NCBI RefSeq assembly: GCF_020181035.1
Contig: NZ_JAIQYY010000036.1
Coordinates: forward strand, 1-39,407
Length of the DNA stretch: 39,407 bases
Reading direction: 5' to 3'
Source of the DNA: Streptomyces sp. CoH27
Lineage (GTDB): Bacteria > Actinomycetota > Actinomycetes > Streptomycetales > Streptomycetaceae
Shown here: positions 1 to 8,194 of the stretch, one piece after another
Layout of the letters: each line of letters opens with the position of its first letter
How positions within the stretch are numbered: the first letter of the stretch is position 1
Program-made: the position numbers and the translations under genes
The notes under the pieces: generated by a model
Databases searched by the model: none
The model's input: only the letters and a program-made list of their open reading frames with translations
Told to the model about the DNA's origin: nothing

Positions 1-262
1 CCATGGTGCTGGTGGATCTCCTTCGCCAGGATCGTAACCCTGGCATCAGGGACTCCACGAAACGGGGTGCAGCTCAGGTGCCGTCACGCAAGACTGGAAC
101 AACAGGGCCTCCTGGCACTCGGAGTGCTCGCAAACCCGAGCTACCAAGAGGCCCTGAACTCATGCATCCACCCGGCCGAGATCACCCGGCCAAGGACCGT
201 GCTGGGGTAGGACTATTCGCCTGAGCAGCCCTCATCCTTGCTGGGAACAGGCGCGGTGCCGG
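1..262. other. Window edge, no recognisable gene
   Basis: No reading frame here has a convincing start and ribosome binding site or resembles a family I know. It is probably the 3' flank of the rhomboid-like gene, which ends on the minus strand at 263. Confidence 0.4.
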
Positions 263-1051
263 TCAGGGAGGAAGGGCCCCGGTGCGCTTCGAAGGGGGTA
301 CTTGGCTTGCCCCCGTCCCATCCAGTCTGTCGTGGGGTGTGAACCGACGCCGTGCTGGTGGCCGGATCACAGAAGGTACGCGACCATTGGTACCCCCCTC
401 GGTCTGAAGCAGTGCTGCGCGTGACGTCAGTCGGTGCAGGTGGCGGTGGCTGGCGTCGGACGACCGCAGAGCCCATGCCAGCAGCATGCCGGTGGACAGT
501 GCTGTCACGTGGCCGACGGGAGTGACTCCCAGCGTGGTCAGGCCGCTCGTGATGTGCGGTGCGCGCACCGCGAGCGCGGCGAGCGCGGTCCATCGGTGCC
601 ACCGCCGGGCTCCCGCTGCCACCACGGCGGCCAGGGCCGAGACGATCACGTAGGACGGGCCGACGTCCAGCGTCGTACGCAGCGCCGGGTCGGCTTGGCC
701 CGCCGCGATCCGGGCTGCCAGCAGCCCTTCGCTCAGCAGTGTGCCGAGGACTTGGCCGGCCGCGATCAGCGCGAACGTCCGCATGTTGCCGAAGCGGATG
801 ACGAGAAACGCCAGCATGGCCCCGGTCAGGGCGATGCTGCGCAGACAGGCCCAGGGATCGGCACCGAACAGGAAGGCGGAGGCGATGAGCGCCTCCACAG
901 GATGATCTCCCATATTGGCCAGGTTGGTCGAGGCCCAGGCGTTCACCGCTTGATCACCGCCGTACGTCAGGGACGACGCGGCGGCGAGCAGGGCGAAGCC
1001 CCACGGCACAGGGGAAAGCCATCGGCGGGCGGGGGTCCGGGAGAGATCCAT
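263..1051 (-). CDS. Rhomboid-like multi-pass membrane protein
   Basis: A 262-residue hydrophobic protein with about six membrane segments (first near residues 15-30, last near 175-195). Two features recall the rhomboid fold: a G-P-S-Y motif placing a candidate nucleophile at Ser133, and a V-G-H motif with a candidate catalytic His at 181. The early loop NLANMGDHP resembles the segment of actinobacterial rhomboid-like proteins before the second helix. Intact Ser/His would allow intramembrane protease activity, but these actinobacterial relatives are poorly characterised and some are inactive. The ATG at 1051 is chosen because the frame upstream lacks membrane-protein character; no strong ribosome site is visible. 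The last 60 residues are a polar tail. It is divergent from the sensor kinase at 1165, with about 110 bp between for two promoters. Confidence 0.6.
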   Translation of the reverse strand: MDLSRTPARRWLSPVPWGFALLAAASSLTYGGDQAVNAWASTNLANMGDHPVEALIASAFLFGADPWACLRSIALTGAMLAFLVIRFGNMRTFALIAAGQVLGTLLSEGLLAARIAAGQADPALRTTLDVGPSYVIVSALAAVVAAGARRWHRWTALAALAVRAPHITSGLTTLGVTPVGHVTALSTGMLLAWALRSSDASHRHLHRLTSRAALLQTEGGTNGRVPSVIRPPARRRFTPHDRLDGTGASQVPPSKRTGALPP

Positions 1052-1164
1052 GTGGCCGACCCTGGCAGAGTGTGCCCGCGCCGCGGATCTGGCCACGGAA
1101 TGACCGGCTGATCTCTGTCTCTGGACAGAGGCGGATGATCGCCCTCCCGGCTAGGGTCGGATGC

Positions 1165-2367
1165 ATGCGAGTCATGAGGGTGAGGCATGACGCGTCCTAC
1201 GCCAGGGGGCTGACGCCGATTCAGCTGATCGGTCTGGATGTGCTTTTGGCCATGGTCCTGATGGCCTCGACCGTCTTGTGGTGGACGCTTGGCACGCACC
1301 ACACGGGCTGGCCGGCATGGCAGACCGTGCTGACGTGCTCGTTGGGCGTGGCCGTCGCCGTCCGGCGACTGCTGCCACTGCCCGCACTGGCGGTGGGGTC
1401 GGTGGTGATGGCCACCGACGGCGGGCTCAGCCTGACGGGGGTGGTGGGGACTGCCTTGCTGGTGTACGGGGTGGCGGTCGACCGCCCCGCGCGTGTCGCG
1501 GCGTACGCGGGCGCGGTGGCAGGCGCCGCACAACTCGCCTTGATGATCCCTATGCGGGGCATAACAGGGTTCAGCTTCTGGGGGTGGCCGGGGATGATCC
1601 AAGTCCTCATCATCGAGGCCGCCGCCTGGGCGATCGGATGGTCCACCAGACAGGGCCGCGCCTACACCCGAGGCCTGGTCGAGCAGGCCGAAGAGCGGGC
1701 ACAGCTCCTCCTCGTCGAGGAACGCATGCGCATCGCCCGGGAGTTGCACGACGTCGTCGCGCACAGCCTGAGCATCGTCGCGGTCCAGGCGGGTGTCGGC
1801 CACCACGTCATCGGCAGCCGACCTGACGAGGCCGCGAAGTCCCTCTCGGCGATCGAGACGACGAGCAGGGCAGCCCTGGGAGAGCTGCGTTCGCTGCTGG
1901 GCGTCCTGCGCGAACACGACGGTGCCGAATGGCTGCCCGGCGGCCTCGACGACCTCAACACGCTCCTCGAAAAGACCCGACATGCCGGTGTCCAGGTCGA
2001 GTTGACGACCAGCGGTCACCCGCACGCCCTGCCCCGGGGTGTGGACCGCGCCGCCTACCGCATCGTGCAGGAAGCCCTGACCAACGTCGTCAAGCATGCC
2101 CGTACCGGCCATGCCCGGGCGACGGTCGCCTACACGCCGGGCGAGGTCGCTCTCACGGTCGTCGATGCCGGAGCCTGCCGCACGACCACCCCGATCACCG
2201 AGGGCCACGGTCTGACCGGCATGAAGGAACGCGCCGCCCTCTACGGCGGCGAGGTGCACGCGGGCCCGCTCTCGCCGCACGGCTTTCGCGTCACCGCCCG
2301 GCTGCCGTACGCCACGGACGCACGAACAGCCCAGTTCCCCGTGGGCGCCGATCTGGAGGGCGCATGA
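1165..2367 (+). CDS. Two-component sensor histidine kinase, DesK/HisKA_3 type
   Basis: A 400-residue kinase. Residues about 15-125 hold several closely spaced membrane helices with almost no external loop, as in streptomycete kinases thought to sense the membrane. The HisKA_3 dimerisation helix carries RIARELHDVVAHS with the phospho-acceptor His195. The HATPase_c domain has an N box around Asn307 (EALTNVVKHA) and a final GLTGMKERA segment. The G1 box reads VVDAGA rather than the common DDG form but keeps the Asp. Starts at 1165 or 1174 (ATG) are equally possible. The stop overlaps the regulator start as ATGA at 2364-2367, so the two are translationally coupled and certainly partners. The stimulus cannot be read from sequence; the divergent membrane gene is a possible target. 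Confidence 0.9.
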   Translation: MRVMRVRHDASYARGLTPIQLIGLDVLLAMVLMASTVLWWTLGTHHTGWPAWQTVLTCSLGVAVAVRRLLPLPALAVGSVVMATDGGLSLTGVVGTALLVYGVAVDRPARVAAYAGAVAGAAQLALMIPMRGITGFSFWGWPGMIQVLIIEAAAWAIGWSTRQGRAYTRGLVEQAEERAQLLLVEERMRIARELHDVVAHSLSIVAVQAGVGHHVIGSRPDEAAKSLSAIETTSRAALGELRSLLGVLREHDGAEWLPGGLDDLNTLLEKTRHAGVQVELTTSGHPHALPRGVDRAAYRIVQEALTNVVKHARTGHARATVAYTPGEVALTVVDAGACRTTTPITEGHGLTGMKERAALYGGEVHAGPLSPHGFRVTARLPYATDARTAQFPVGADLEGA

Positions 2368-3032
2368 CGGTGCGGGTCGTCGTAGTGGACGACGAGACGC
2401 TGGTGCGTGCCGGGTTCCGTGTGCTGATCGAGTCGGAAAACGATCTCCAGGTCGTCGGCGAGGCGGCCGACGGGACCCAGGCGGTCAGAGTGATCCGCGA
2501 ACTGCGCCCCGATGTAGCCCTGATGGACATCCGGATGCCCGGGCTCAATGGCATCGAGGCCATCCGCGCGCTGCTCGGCGACCCGTCTCCGGTGCCCGTC
2601 CACGTCCTGGTGCTCACCACCTTCGACCTGGACGAGTACGTCTTCGAGGCGCTCCGCGCAGGCGCCGCGGGCTTCCTCCTCAAGGACACTCCACCCGCAC
2701 GCCTGATCGACGCCGTGCGGGTGATCGCCACCGGGGAGTCGCTACTGTCACCCGGCGTCACCCGCAAGCTCATCGAGACCTACGTCCGCCGCCCCGGCTA
2801 CCCCGGCCCGGTCACCCGCACCCTGGACGGGGTGACCGGCCGCGAGCGTGACGTACTGGGCCTGATCGCACGTGGCCTGTCCAACAACGAAATCGCAGCC
2901 GAGCTGTATCTGACCGTTGGCACGGTCAAGACCCACGTCAGCCACCTGCTGACGAAGCTGGGGGCCAGGGACCGGGCCCAACTCGTCATCGCCGCCTACG
3001 AAAGCGGACTGGCCGGGCCCGCATGTCGTTGA
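2364..3032 (+). CDS. NarL/LuxR-family response regulator
   Basis: A 222-residue DNA-binding regulator, the cognate partner of the upstream kinase. The receiver domain covers residues 1-120, with acidic pocket Asp9/Asp10, phospho-acceptor Asp55 (ALMDIRMPG) and switch Lys107 (LLKDT). The LuxR-type helix-turn-helix lies about 150-215, with LTGRERDVLGLIARGLSNNE-like spacing and the recognition helix TVGTVKTHV. Its ATG overlaps the kinase stop by four bases. No terminator hairpin is obvious after 3032. Confidence 0.93.
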   Translation: MTVRVVVVDDETLVRAGFRVLIESENDLQVVGEAADGTQAVRVIRELRPDVALMDIRMPGLNGIEAIRALLGDPSPVPVHVLVLTTFDLDEYVFEALRAGAAGFLLKDTPPARLIDAVRVIATGESLLSPGVTRKLIETYVRRPGYPGPVTRTLDGVTGRERDVLGLIARGLSNNEIAAELYLTVGTVKTHVSHLLTKLGARDRAQLVIAAYESGLAGPACR

Positions 3033-3455
3033 AGCAGGACGAGCAGGACCCAGTTGCTGGGCAGGAGGTCCAGGCCTCGGCCAGTGCGATCCACGCGGGA
3101 CACGACACAGCCCAGCCACCCACGGATGGGTCAATCGGCTTGACGCCCGTCCCGGCGAGCCGCACGTACCCCACCCCGACGCCCTCGATCGAGTTGGCTT
3201 CGCAACCCTCGTGCTGTACCGGAGGCCCTGCCTTTCATGCGCCCACCCAGCCAAGATCCCCGACCAGGGATCCCGTTCGATCAGAACCGTCCTCATGATC
3301 GATAGGGCAACGGCTGCTGAAGTCCAGCGTCAGAGAATCGTTGACCTGCACCTCGATAGTCCAGGCCCACTACGGAAGCGAAGCAGCTCGCTGCCACCTC
3401 TTTGGGGTCCAAGTAGTTCTCGCCGAAAAAACAACGCTAAGGACTGAGTCGCAGG
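3033..3455. other. Intergenic stretch, no assigned gene
   Basis: About 420 bp between the response regulator and the small frames at 3456. Open frames exist on both strands but none has coding-like periodicity with a start and ribosome site, and I recognise no family. The 3400-3445 stretch is unusually A-rich for this genome, which may mark decayed or foreign DNA. Confidence 0.35.
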
Positions 3456-3693
3456 TCAGGCCGTGGGCTCCACAGGGGCCGTGGCTGCTTGCTCGTCGTG
3501 CTCGCGCAGCATGCGCATGACGGTGGCCGGGGCTGGGTGACGGCCGCGTTTCTTGCCGGTGCGGATGACGAGGCGCGAGGCGATCTCGCTATCCGGCCGC
3601 CGGTTTCGGGACTGCGGCAGCTGCGCGACCCGCACAGAGACGGCGAGGCGGATAGCCCGCAGGCTCCTTGCTCAGGGTGCCTACCGTATTCAT
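3456..3693 (-). pseudogene. Small frame coupled to tetR, possibly frameshifted
   Basis: Two overlapping minus-strand frames follow the TetR gene. The first starts with ATG at 3693, overlapping the TetR stop as ATGA, and ends after 34 codons at 3589. The second, in another frame, runs from a GTG at 3635 to a TGA at 3456 and gives 59 residues including ASRLVIRTGKKRGRHPAPA and MRMLREHDE, which looks like a helix-turn-helix or basic DNA-binding tail. Together they could be one gene of about 75 residues broken by a one-base shift near 3600-3640, or one short gene with a weak start. I do not recognise the family. Confidence 0.35.
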
Positions 3694-4310
3694 GCCGCTC
3701 CCTCCTGGCCCGTGAAGCTCACGTTGTCGGTCGCGGCGACATGTTCGGCCGGCGTGGTGAGGTGGCTGGCCGTGTCCAGGGTTTCCCGAATGTGCTGGGC
3801 AAGGGTGCGCTGGTCGGGGTCGTTGACCCAGCGTTCGTAGGCGACCTTGAGCGCGGCGATCCCGATTTCCGCGGCGAGCGCTGCGGTGGTGGTGTCCAGA
3901 CCGTGTTCACGCAGCGCCTGGGCGAGCGTGGCGGCGAGTGCCGCGAGTTTGGCCAGTTCGCGTTCCTGGAGTTCGGGGTTGGCGGCGATGACGGCCTGGC
4001 GTTGCCGTACCAGGTCCTCGCGCTCTTCGTAGACGGGAACGGCTTCGATCAGGGCGCGGGTGACCACCTCAAGTGGCGAGAGAGAGACCGGGGCGGTGGC
4101 CGTGGCGTCCGCGAGGACGGCGGGGAGGGGGTTGTCGCTGGGAAAGAGGACTTCCCGTCTGTCGGCGAAGTGCCGGTAGAAGGTCCGTTCGGTGACCCCG
4201 GCCCGGGCGGCGATCTCCGCCACGGTGGTGGCGTCGAAGCCCTGGTCGTTGTAGAGCTCCATCGCCGCCTTCTCCAGGCGGCCTCGTGCGTCGGGTTTCC
4301 ATCGGCTCAT
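3690..4310 (-). CDS. TetR/AcrR-family transcriptional repressor
   Basis: A 206-residue regulator. The N-terminal helix-turn-helix spans residues about 12-56: TTVAEIAARAGVTERTFYRHF is a textbook TetR recognition segment. The C-terminal ligand-binding part is alpha-helical and Ala/Leu-rich. It is divergent from the NAD(P)-binding reductase at 4450, and the 139-bp gap holds three copies of a dyad (4328-4402). The natural reading is that it represses both its own gene and the reductase, and perhaps the hydrolase downstream. The inducer is unknown. The start is the first ATG after the operator region. Confidence 0.9.
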   Translation of the reverse strand: MSRWKPDARGRLEKAAMELYNDQGFDATTVAEIAARAGVTERTFYRHFADRREVLFPSDNPLPAVLADATATAPVSLSPLEVVTRALIEAVPVYEEREDLVRQRQAVIAANPELQERELAKLAALAATLAQALREHGLDTTTAALAAEIGIAALKVAYERWVNDPDQRTLAQHIRETLDTASHLTTPAEHVAATDNVSFTGQEGAA

Positions 4311-4327
4311 GCTCCGATCCTACCCCG

Positions 4328-4402
4328 CGATGACAGAGTCTGACATCAAAGTGATGACAGGGTCTGACATCGGGTGTACGGTGATGTCACGAACTGACAT
4401 CA
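4328..4402. promoter_or_regulatory. Triple TetR operator candidate
   Basis: Three copies of a 21-base dyad lie between the divergent tetR and reductase genes. The right-most is perfect: TGATGTCA (4382-4389), a 5-base spacer, TGACATCA (4395-4402). The other two (4328-4348 and 4352-4372) keep the right half TGACATCA/G and have CGATGACA or TGATGACA as the left half. Centres are 24 and 30 bp apart, roughly two and three helical turns, suiting cooperative binding of dimers. Assignment to the adjacent TetR is inference from position. Confidence 0.75.
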
Positions 4403-4449
4403 GGGTCCTCCGCCACCGGTGGGGAGCCCGCAGCAGGAAGGCGCACACC

Positions 4450-5373
4450 ATGCGCGTATTCGTCACCGGAGCCTCCGGACACGTCGGCTCCGCCGTCGTC
4501 CCCGAGCTCCTCGAAGCGGGACACCAGGTCGTGGGCCTGGCCCGCTCGGACAAGTCCGCCGCCGCGTTGACGGCTGCCGGTGCCGAGGTGCACCGAGGCG
4601 ACCTCGACGATCTCGACGGCCTCGCCGCGGCCGCCGCCGCGACCGACGGTGTCATCCACCTGGCCTTCAAGCACGACGCCATGTTCGCCGGCGACTTCGA
4701 CGGCGCGGTCGCAGCCGATCTGCGCGCCATCGACGCGCTCGGGGACGCGCTCGCCGGCACCGGCAAGCCTCTGGTGACCACGTCGGGAACAGTGCTGTTC
4801 GCCTTCGCGGGACTCAAGGACGCCCTCACCGAGGACTACGCGCTCGACGCAGGCCCGCGGATCGACGCCGAGAACGCGGTGGTCGCACTCGCTGAACGCG
4901 GCATCCGCTCGTCCGTCGTCCGGCTCACTCCGACCGTGCACAGCACGCTGGACCACAACGGCTTCATCCCGACCTTCATCTCCATCGCCCGGTCGAAGGG
5001 CGTCGCCGCCTACGTCGGCGACGGGGCCAACCGGTGGCCCGCCGTGCACACGCTGGATGCGGCACGCCTGTACCGGCTGGCGCTGGAATCCGCACCGGCG
5101 GGCTCCCGGCTGCACGCCGTCGGCGACGAGGGGATCACCTTCCGCCAGATCGCCGAGGGCATCGGCCGCGGGCTGAACCTGCCCGTGGTCAGCATCCCGC
5201 CGACCGAGGCCGAGGCCCACTTCGGCTTCCTCAGCGCCCACGCCCAGGCCGACAACCCGTCCTCAAGCACGCTGACCCAGGACCTCCTCGGCTGGAAGCC
5301 CGTCCAGCCCGGCCTCATCGACGACCTCGGCCAGGACCACTACTTCGACGCCCCGGCGACCACCACCAACTGA
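4450..5373 (+). CDS. Atypical SDR / NAD(P)-dependent epimerase-reductase
   Basis: A 307-residue Rossmann-fold protein. The dinucleotide motif TGASGHVG sits at residues 6-13, right after the first strand, as in extended and atypical short-chain dehydrogenases. The usual Tyr-x3-Lys active site is replaced around residues 137-141 by a segment reading RIDAEN. The later VGDGANRWPAVHTLDAARLY block is typical of a widespread actinobacterial group annotated as NAD-dependent epimerase or SDR oxidoreductase; the substrate is not known. The ATG at 4450 puts the nucleotide-binding motif at the normal distance from the N-terminus, whereas an upstream start would translate the operator repeats. Likely repressed by the divergent TetR. 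A strong hairpin follows at 5408-5436. Confidence 0.85.
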   Translation: MRVFVTGASGHVGSAVVPELLEAGHQVVGLARSDKSAAALTAAGAEVHRGDLDDLDGLAAAAAATDGVIHLAFKHDAMFAGDFDGAVAADLRAIDALGDALAGTGKPLVTTSGTVLFAFAGLKDALTEDYALDAGPRIDAENAVVALAERGIRSSVVRLTPTVHSTLDHNGFIPTFISIARSKGVAAYVGDGANRWPAVHTLDAARLYRLALESAPAGSRLHAVGDEGITFRQIAEGIGRGLNLPVVSIPPTEAEAHFGFLSAHAQADNPSSSTLTQDLLGWKPVQPGLIDDLGQDHYFDAPATTTN

Positions 5374-5407
5374 GTCCGCCCCTATCTCCATCCCGCCCCA
5401 TTCAGGC

Positions 5408-5436
5408 CCGGGGTGGCTGGTCCCCAGCCACCCCGG
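5408..5436 (+). terminator. Hairpin terminator after the SDR gene
   Basis: A perfect 13-bp stem, CCGGGGTGGCTGG (5408-5420) and its complement (5424-5436), with a 3-base loop. It lies 35 bp after the reductase stop and has no T-run, as is common in Streptomyces. It may only partly separate the reductase from the hydrolase at 5537. Confidence 0.75.
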
Positions 5437-5536
5437 CCTGCTCGAAGACCTGGAGTGCGGTGACCTTCTCGCCGCACCGACCGTCTGACCATCCTCCCGT
5501 GCCCCTGACGCAGACCCCACCCAGGAAGGAAGAGCC

Positions 5537-6529
5537 ATGCCCCGCTCCCGTCCCGCGATCGACAGCGAACTGGCCGCAGCACTCCAGGCCATGCCGATCG
5601 GCGCGAACGGTGTCTTCGACCTGACCGACATCCCCGCCACCCGCCAGGCCGTCCGCGCACTCGCCGAATCGATCGCCAGCACCATCCCCGACGAGACCAC
5701 CGTCACCGCCGACGAGATCCAGGTGCCGCGCGCCGAAGGCCCCGACGTCCCTATCGTCCTGCTGCGTCCGCAGAACGCGCCCGGACCGGTGCCGGTCCTC
5801 GTGTGGTTCCACGGCGGTGGGCAGGTGCTCGGCTTCGCCGCACAGGACACCCCCTGGCTCAAGCCGCTGTCCGCGGCACTCGGCTGCGCCATTGCCGCCG
5901 TCGACTACCGCCTGGCCCCGGAAACCCCCGCGCCCGGCGCCGCCGAGGACGGTTACACCGCCTACCGGTGGATCAGGGACAACGCCGCCGATCTCGGCCT
6001 CGACCCCACCCGGGTCGGCCTGGCCGGCCAGAGCGGCGGCGGAGGCATCGCCGCCGCCACCGCCCTTCTGATCCGCGACCGCGGCGCAGAAACCCCCCTG
6101 TTCCAGCTGCTGATGTACCCGATGCTCGACGACCGCAACACGACCGATTCGAGCCGCGAGATCACCGACATCGGCATCTGGGACCGCTCGACCAACATCC
6201 TGGCCTGGCAGGCCATCCTCGGCGACCGCGCCGGCACCGAGGACGTCACGCCCTACAGCGCCGCCTCCCGGGCGACCGACCTCGCCGGCCTGCCCCCGAC
6301 CTTCATCGGCGTCGGTGAACTCGACGTCTTCCGCGACGAGAACCTCGACTACGCCGCGCGCCTGCGCGCCCACGGCGTCCCCGTCGAGCTGCATCTCTAC
6401 CCCGGCGCCTACCACGCCTTCGACCTGTTCGCCCCGCAGTCCCACCTCGCGGCGAGCTTCCACCACACCCTGAACGACTACCTCGTCCGGCACTTCACGA
6501 AGGCCCCGGCAACGCCAGCTGCTCAGTAA
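5537..6529 (+). CDS. Alpha/beta hydrolase, HSL-type esterase/lipase
   Basis: A 330-residue carboxylic-ester hydrolase of the hormone-sensitive-lipase group. The oxyanion-hole motif HGGG is at residues 92-95, the nucleophile elbow GQSGGG has Ser166, and the other triad members are Asp263 (GELDVFRDE) and His293 (GAYHAF). The triad order and spacing are normal and no signal peptide is present, so it is probably cytosolic and acts on small acyl esters. A good ribosome site (AGGAAGGAAG) precedes the ATG. It follows the SDR gene on the same strand, separated by a hairpin. A shared TetR control is possible if that terminator leaks. Substrate unknown. Confidence 0.92.
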   Translation: MPRSRPAIDSELAAALQAMPIGANGVFDLTDIPATRQAVRALAESIASTIPDETTVTADEIQVPRAEGPDVPIVLLRPQNAPGPVPVLVWFHGGGQVLGFAAQDTPWLKPLSAALGCAIAAVDYRLAPETPAPGAAEDGYTAYRWIRDNAADLGLDPTRVGLAGQSGGGGIAAATALLIRDRGAETPLFQLLMYPMLDDRNTTDSSREITDIGIWDRSTNILAWQAILGDRAGTEDVTPYSAASRATDLAGLPPTFIGVGELDVFRDENLDYAARLRAHGVPVELHLYPGAYHAFDLFAPQSHLAASFHHTLNDYLVRHFTKAPATPAAQ

Positions 6530-6645
6530 CAGACAGGCAGGTCTGACGGCCTGCATCCTGTGCGGAATCCCGACAGCGCCTCCGAGCCGATTGCCACACC
6601 GTGCTCGGCTCGCAGGCGCATCCGAAACGAAATTGGAGTACTCCC

Positions 6646-8190
6646 ATGCTCATTGGAGTCCCTTGCGAGCCCGCAGGGGAGACGCGCGTCGCCGCGACAC
6701 CGGCGACCGTCAAGCAGCTGGCACAACTCGGGTACGACGTAGTGATCGAGTCGGGGGCCGGGGCACTCTCCGCCTTCGCCGACGAGTCGTACATGGAGGC
6801 CGGGGCGCGGATCGGCACGGGCGATCAGGCGTGGGGCGCCGACATCGTCTTCCGGGTCAACGGCCCGTCACCGGGCGAGGTGGGCAAGCCGAAGGACGGC
6901 GCCACGCTGGTCTCCACACTCGCGCCGGCCCTCAACCCCGAACTGGTCGACGCACTCGCGGCACGGCCGATCACGGTGCTGGCGATGGACGCGGTGCCGC
7001 GCATCAGCCGGGCCCAGTCGCTAGACGTGCTCTCGTCCATGGCCAACATCGCCGGCTACCGCGCGGTGGTCGAGGCGGCCCACGAGTTCGGCCGCTTCTT
7101 CACCGGCCAGGTGACCGCCGCAGGCAAGGTGCCGCCGGCGAAGGTGCTCGTCGCGGGCGCGGGTGTGGCCGGTCTGGCCGCGATCGGTGCGGCCTCGTCG
7201 CTGGGTGCGATCGTGCGGGCGACCGACCCGCGCCCGGAGGTGGCCGATCAGGTGAAGTCGCTGGGCGGCGAGTACCTGCCGGTAGTGGTCCAGGAGGAGA
7301 CGCAACAGTCGTCCGACGGCTACGCGAAGGCCACCTCGGACCTCTACAACGAGGCCGCCGCGAGGCTCTACTCCCAGCAGGCCGCGGACGTCGACATCGT
7401 CATCACCACCGCGCTGATCCCGGGACGTCCGGCGCCGCGGCTGATCACGGCCGCCGACGTGGCGAGCATGAAGCCGGGGTCGGTGATCGTCGACATGGCC
7501 GCCGGCATGGGCGGCAACGTCGAGGGCAGCGTCCCCGGGCAGCGGGTCGTCACCGACAACGGCGTGATCATCCTCGGTTACACCGACCTCGCCGGCCGCC
7601 TGCCCACCCAGGCTTCGCAGCTGTACGGGACCAACCTCGTCAACCTGATGAAGCTGCTCACCCCGGGCAGGGACGGCAAGTTCGTACTCGACCTCGACGA
7701 CGTCGTACAGCGCGGCATCACCGTGGTCAAGGACGGCGAGAAGCTGTGGCCACCGCCACCCGTTCAGGTCTCGGCGGCACCCGCTGCCGTCACCACGGGG
7801 CCAGCTGCCGACGTACCCGCCAAGGAGGAGAAGGCGCCCATGAGCGCCGGCACCAAGCTCGGCCTGAGTCTGGCTGCCATCCTCATCTTCGGCCTGATCG
7901 TCGCCTTGGCCCCGGCCCCGCTGCCGCAGCACTTCACCGTGCTGATGCTCGCGATCGTCATCGGCTACTACGTGATCGGCAAGGTCCACCACGCCCTGCA
8001 CACCCCGCTGATGAGTGTCACCAACGCCATTTCCGGCGTCGTCGTCGTGGGTGCGCTGTTGAAGGTGTGGTTCCCCGACCACCTCATGCAGTCGCTCGGC
8101 GCCGTCGCCGTCCTGCTCGCTTCCATCAACATCTTCGGTGGCTTCGCGGTGACACGCCGCATGCTCGCCATGTTCAGCAGAGGGAACTGA
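6646..8190 (+). CDS. pntA: NAD(P) transhydrogenase subunit alpha (PntA)
   Basis: 514 residues forming the NAD(H)-binding domain I plus the first part of membrane domain II of the Re/Si-specific proton-translocating transhydrogenase, which makes NADPH from NADH using the proton gradient. Residues 1-370 match the alanine-dehydrogenase/PNT fold (opening LIGVPCEPAGETRVAATP, glycine-rich VLVAGAGVAGLAAIGAA near 168-184). A charged, Ala/Pro-rich linker follows, then three to four helices in the last 105 residues. This is the fused E. coli-like form rather than split PntAA/PntAB. The ATG at 6646 is chosen because families begin at this sequence. pntB starts 4 bp downstream, so they form one operon. 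Confidence 0.96.
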   Translation: MLIGVPCEPAGETRVAATPATVKQLAQLGYDVVIESGAGALSAFADESYMEAGARIGTGDQAWGADIVFRVNGPSPGEVGKPKDGATLVSTLAPALNPELVDALAARPITVLAMDAVPRISRAQSLDVLSSMANIAGYRAVVEAAHEFGRFFTGQVTAAGKVPPAKVLVAGAGVAGLAAIGAASSLGAIVRATDPRPEVADQVKSLGGEYLPVVVQEETQQSSDGYAKATSDLYNEAAARLYSQQAADVDIVITTALIPGRPAPRLITAADVASMKPGSVIVDMAAGMGGNVEGSVPGQRVVTDNGVIILGYTDLAGRLPTQASQLYGTNLVNLMKLLTPGRDGKFVLDLDDVVQRGITVVKDGEKLWPPPPVQVSAAPAAVTTGPAADVPAKEEKAPMSAGTKLGLSLAAILIFGLIVALAPAPLPQHFTVLMLAIVIGYYVIGKVHHALHTPLMSVTNAISGVVVVGALLKVWFPDHLMQSLGAVAVLLASINIFGGFAVTRRMLAMFSRGN

Positions 8191-8194
8191 CGTC

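Noticed and set aside
967..2280. 437-codon minus-strand frame opposite the sensor kinase
   Set aside because: Antisense to a clear histidine kinase; composition typical of a shadow frame.
3489..4343. 284-codon plus-strand frame
   Set aside because: Opposite strand of the TetR gene, which has a clear helix-turn-helix and start.
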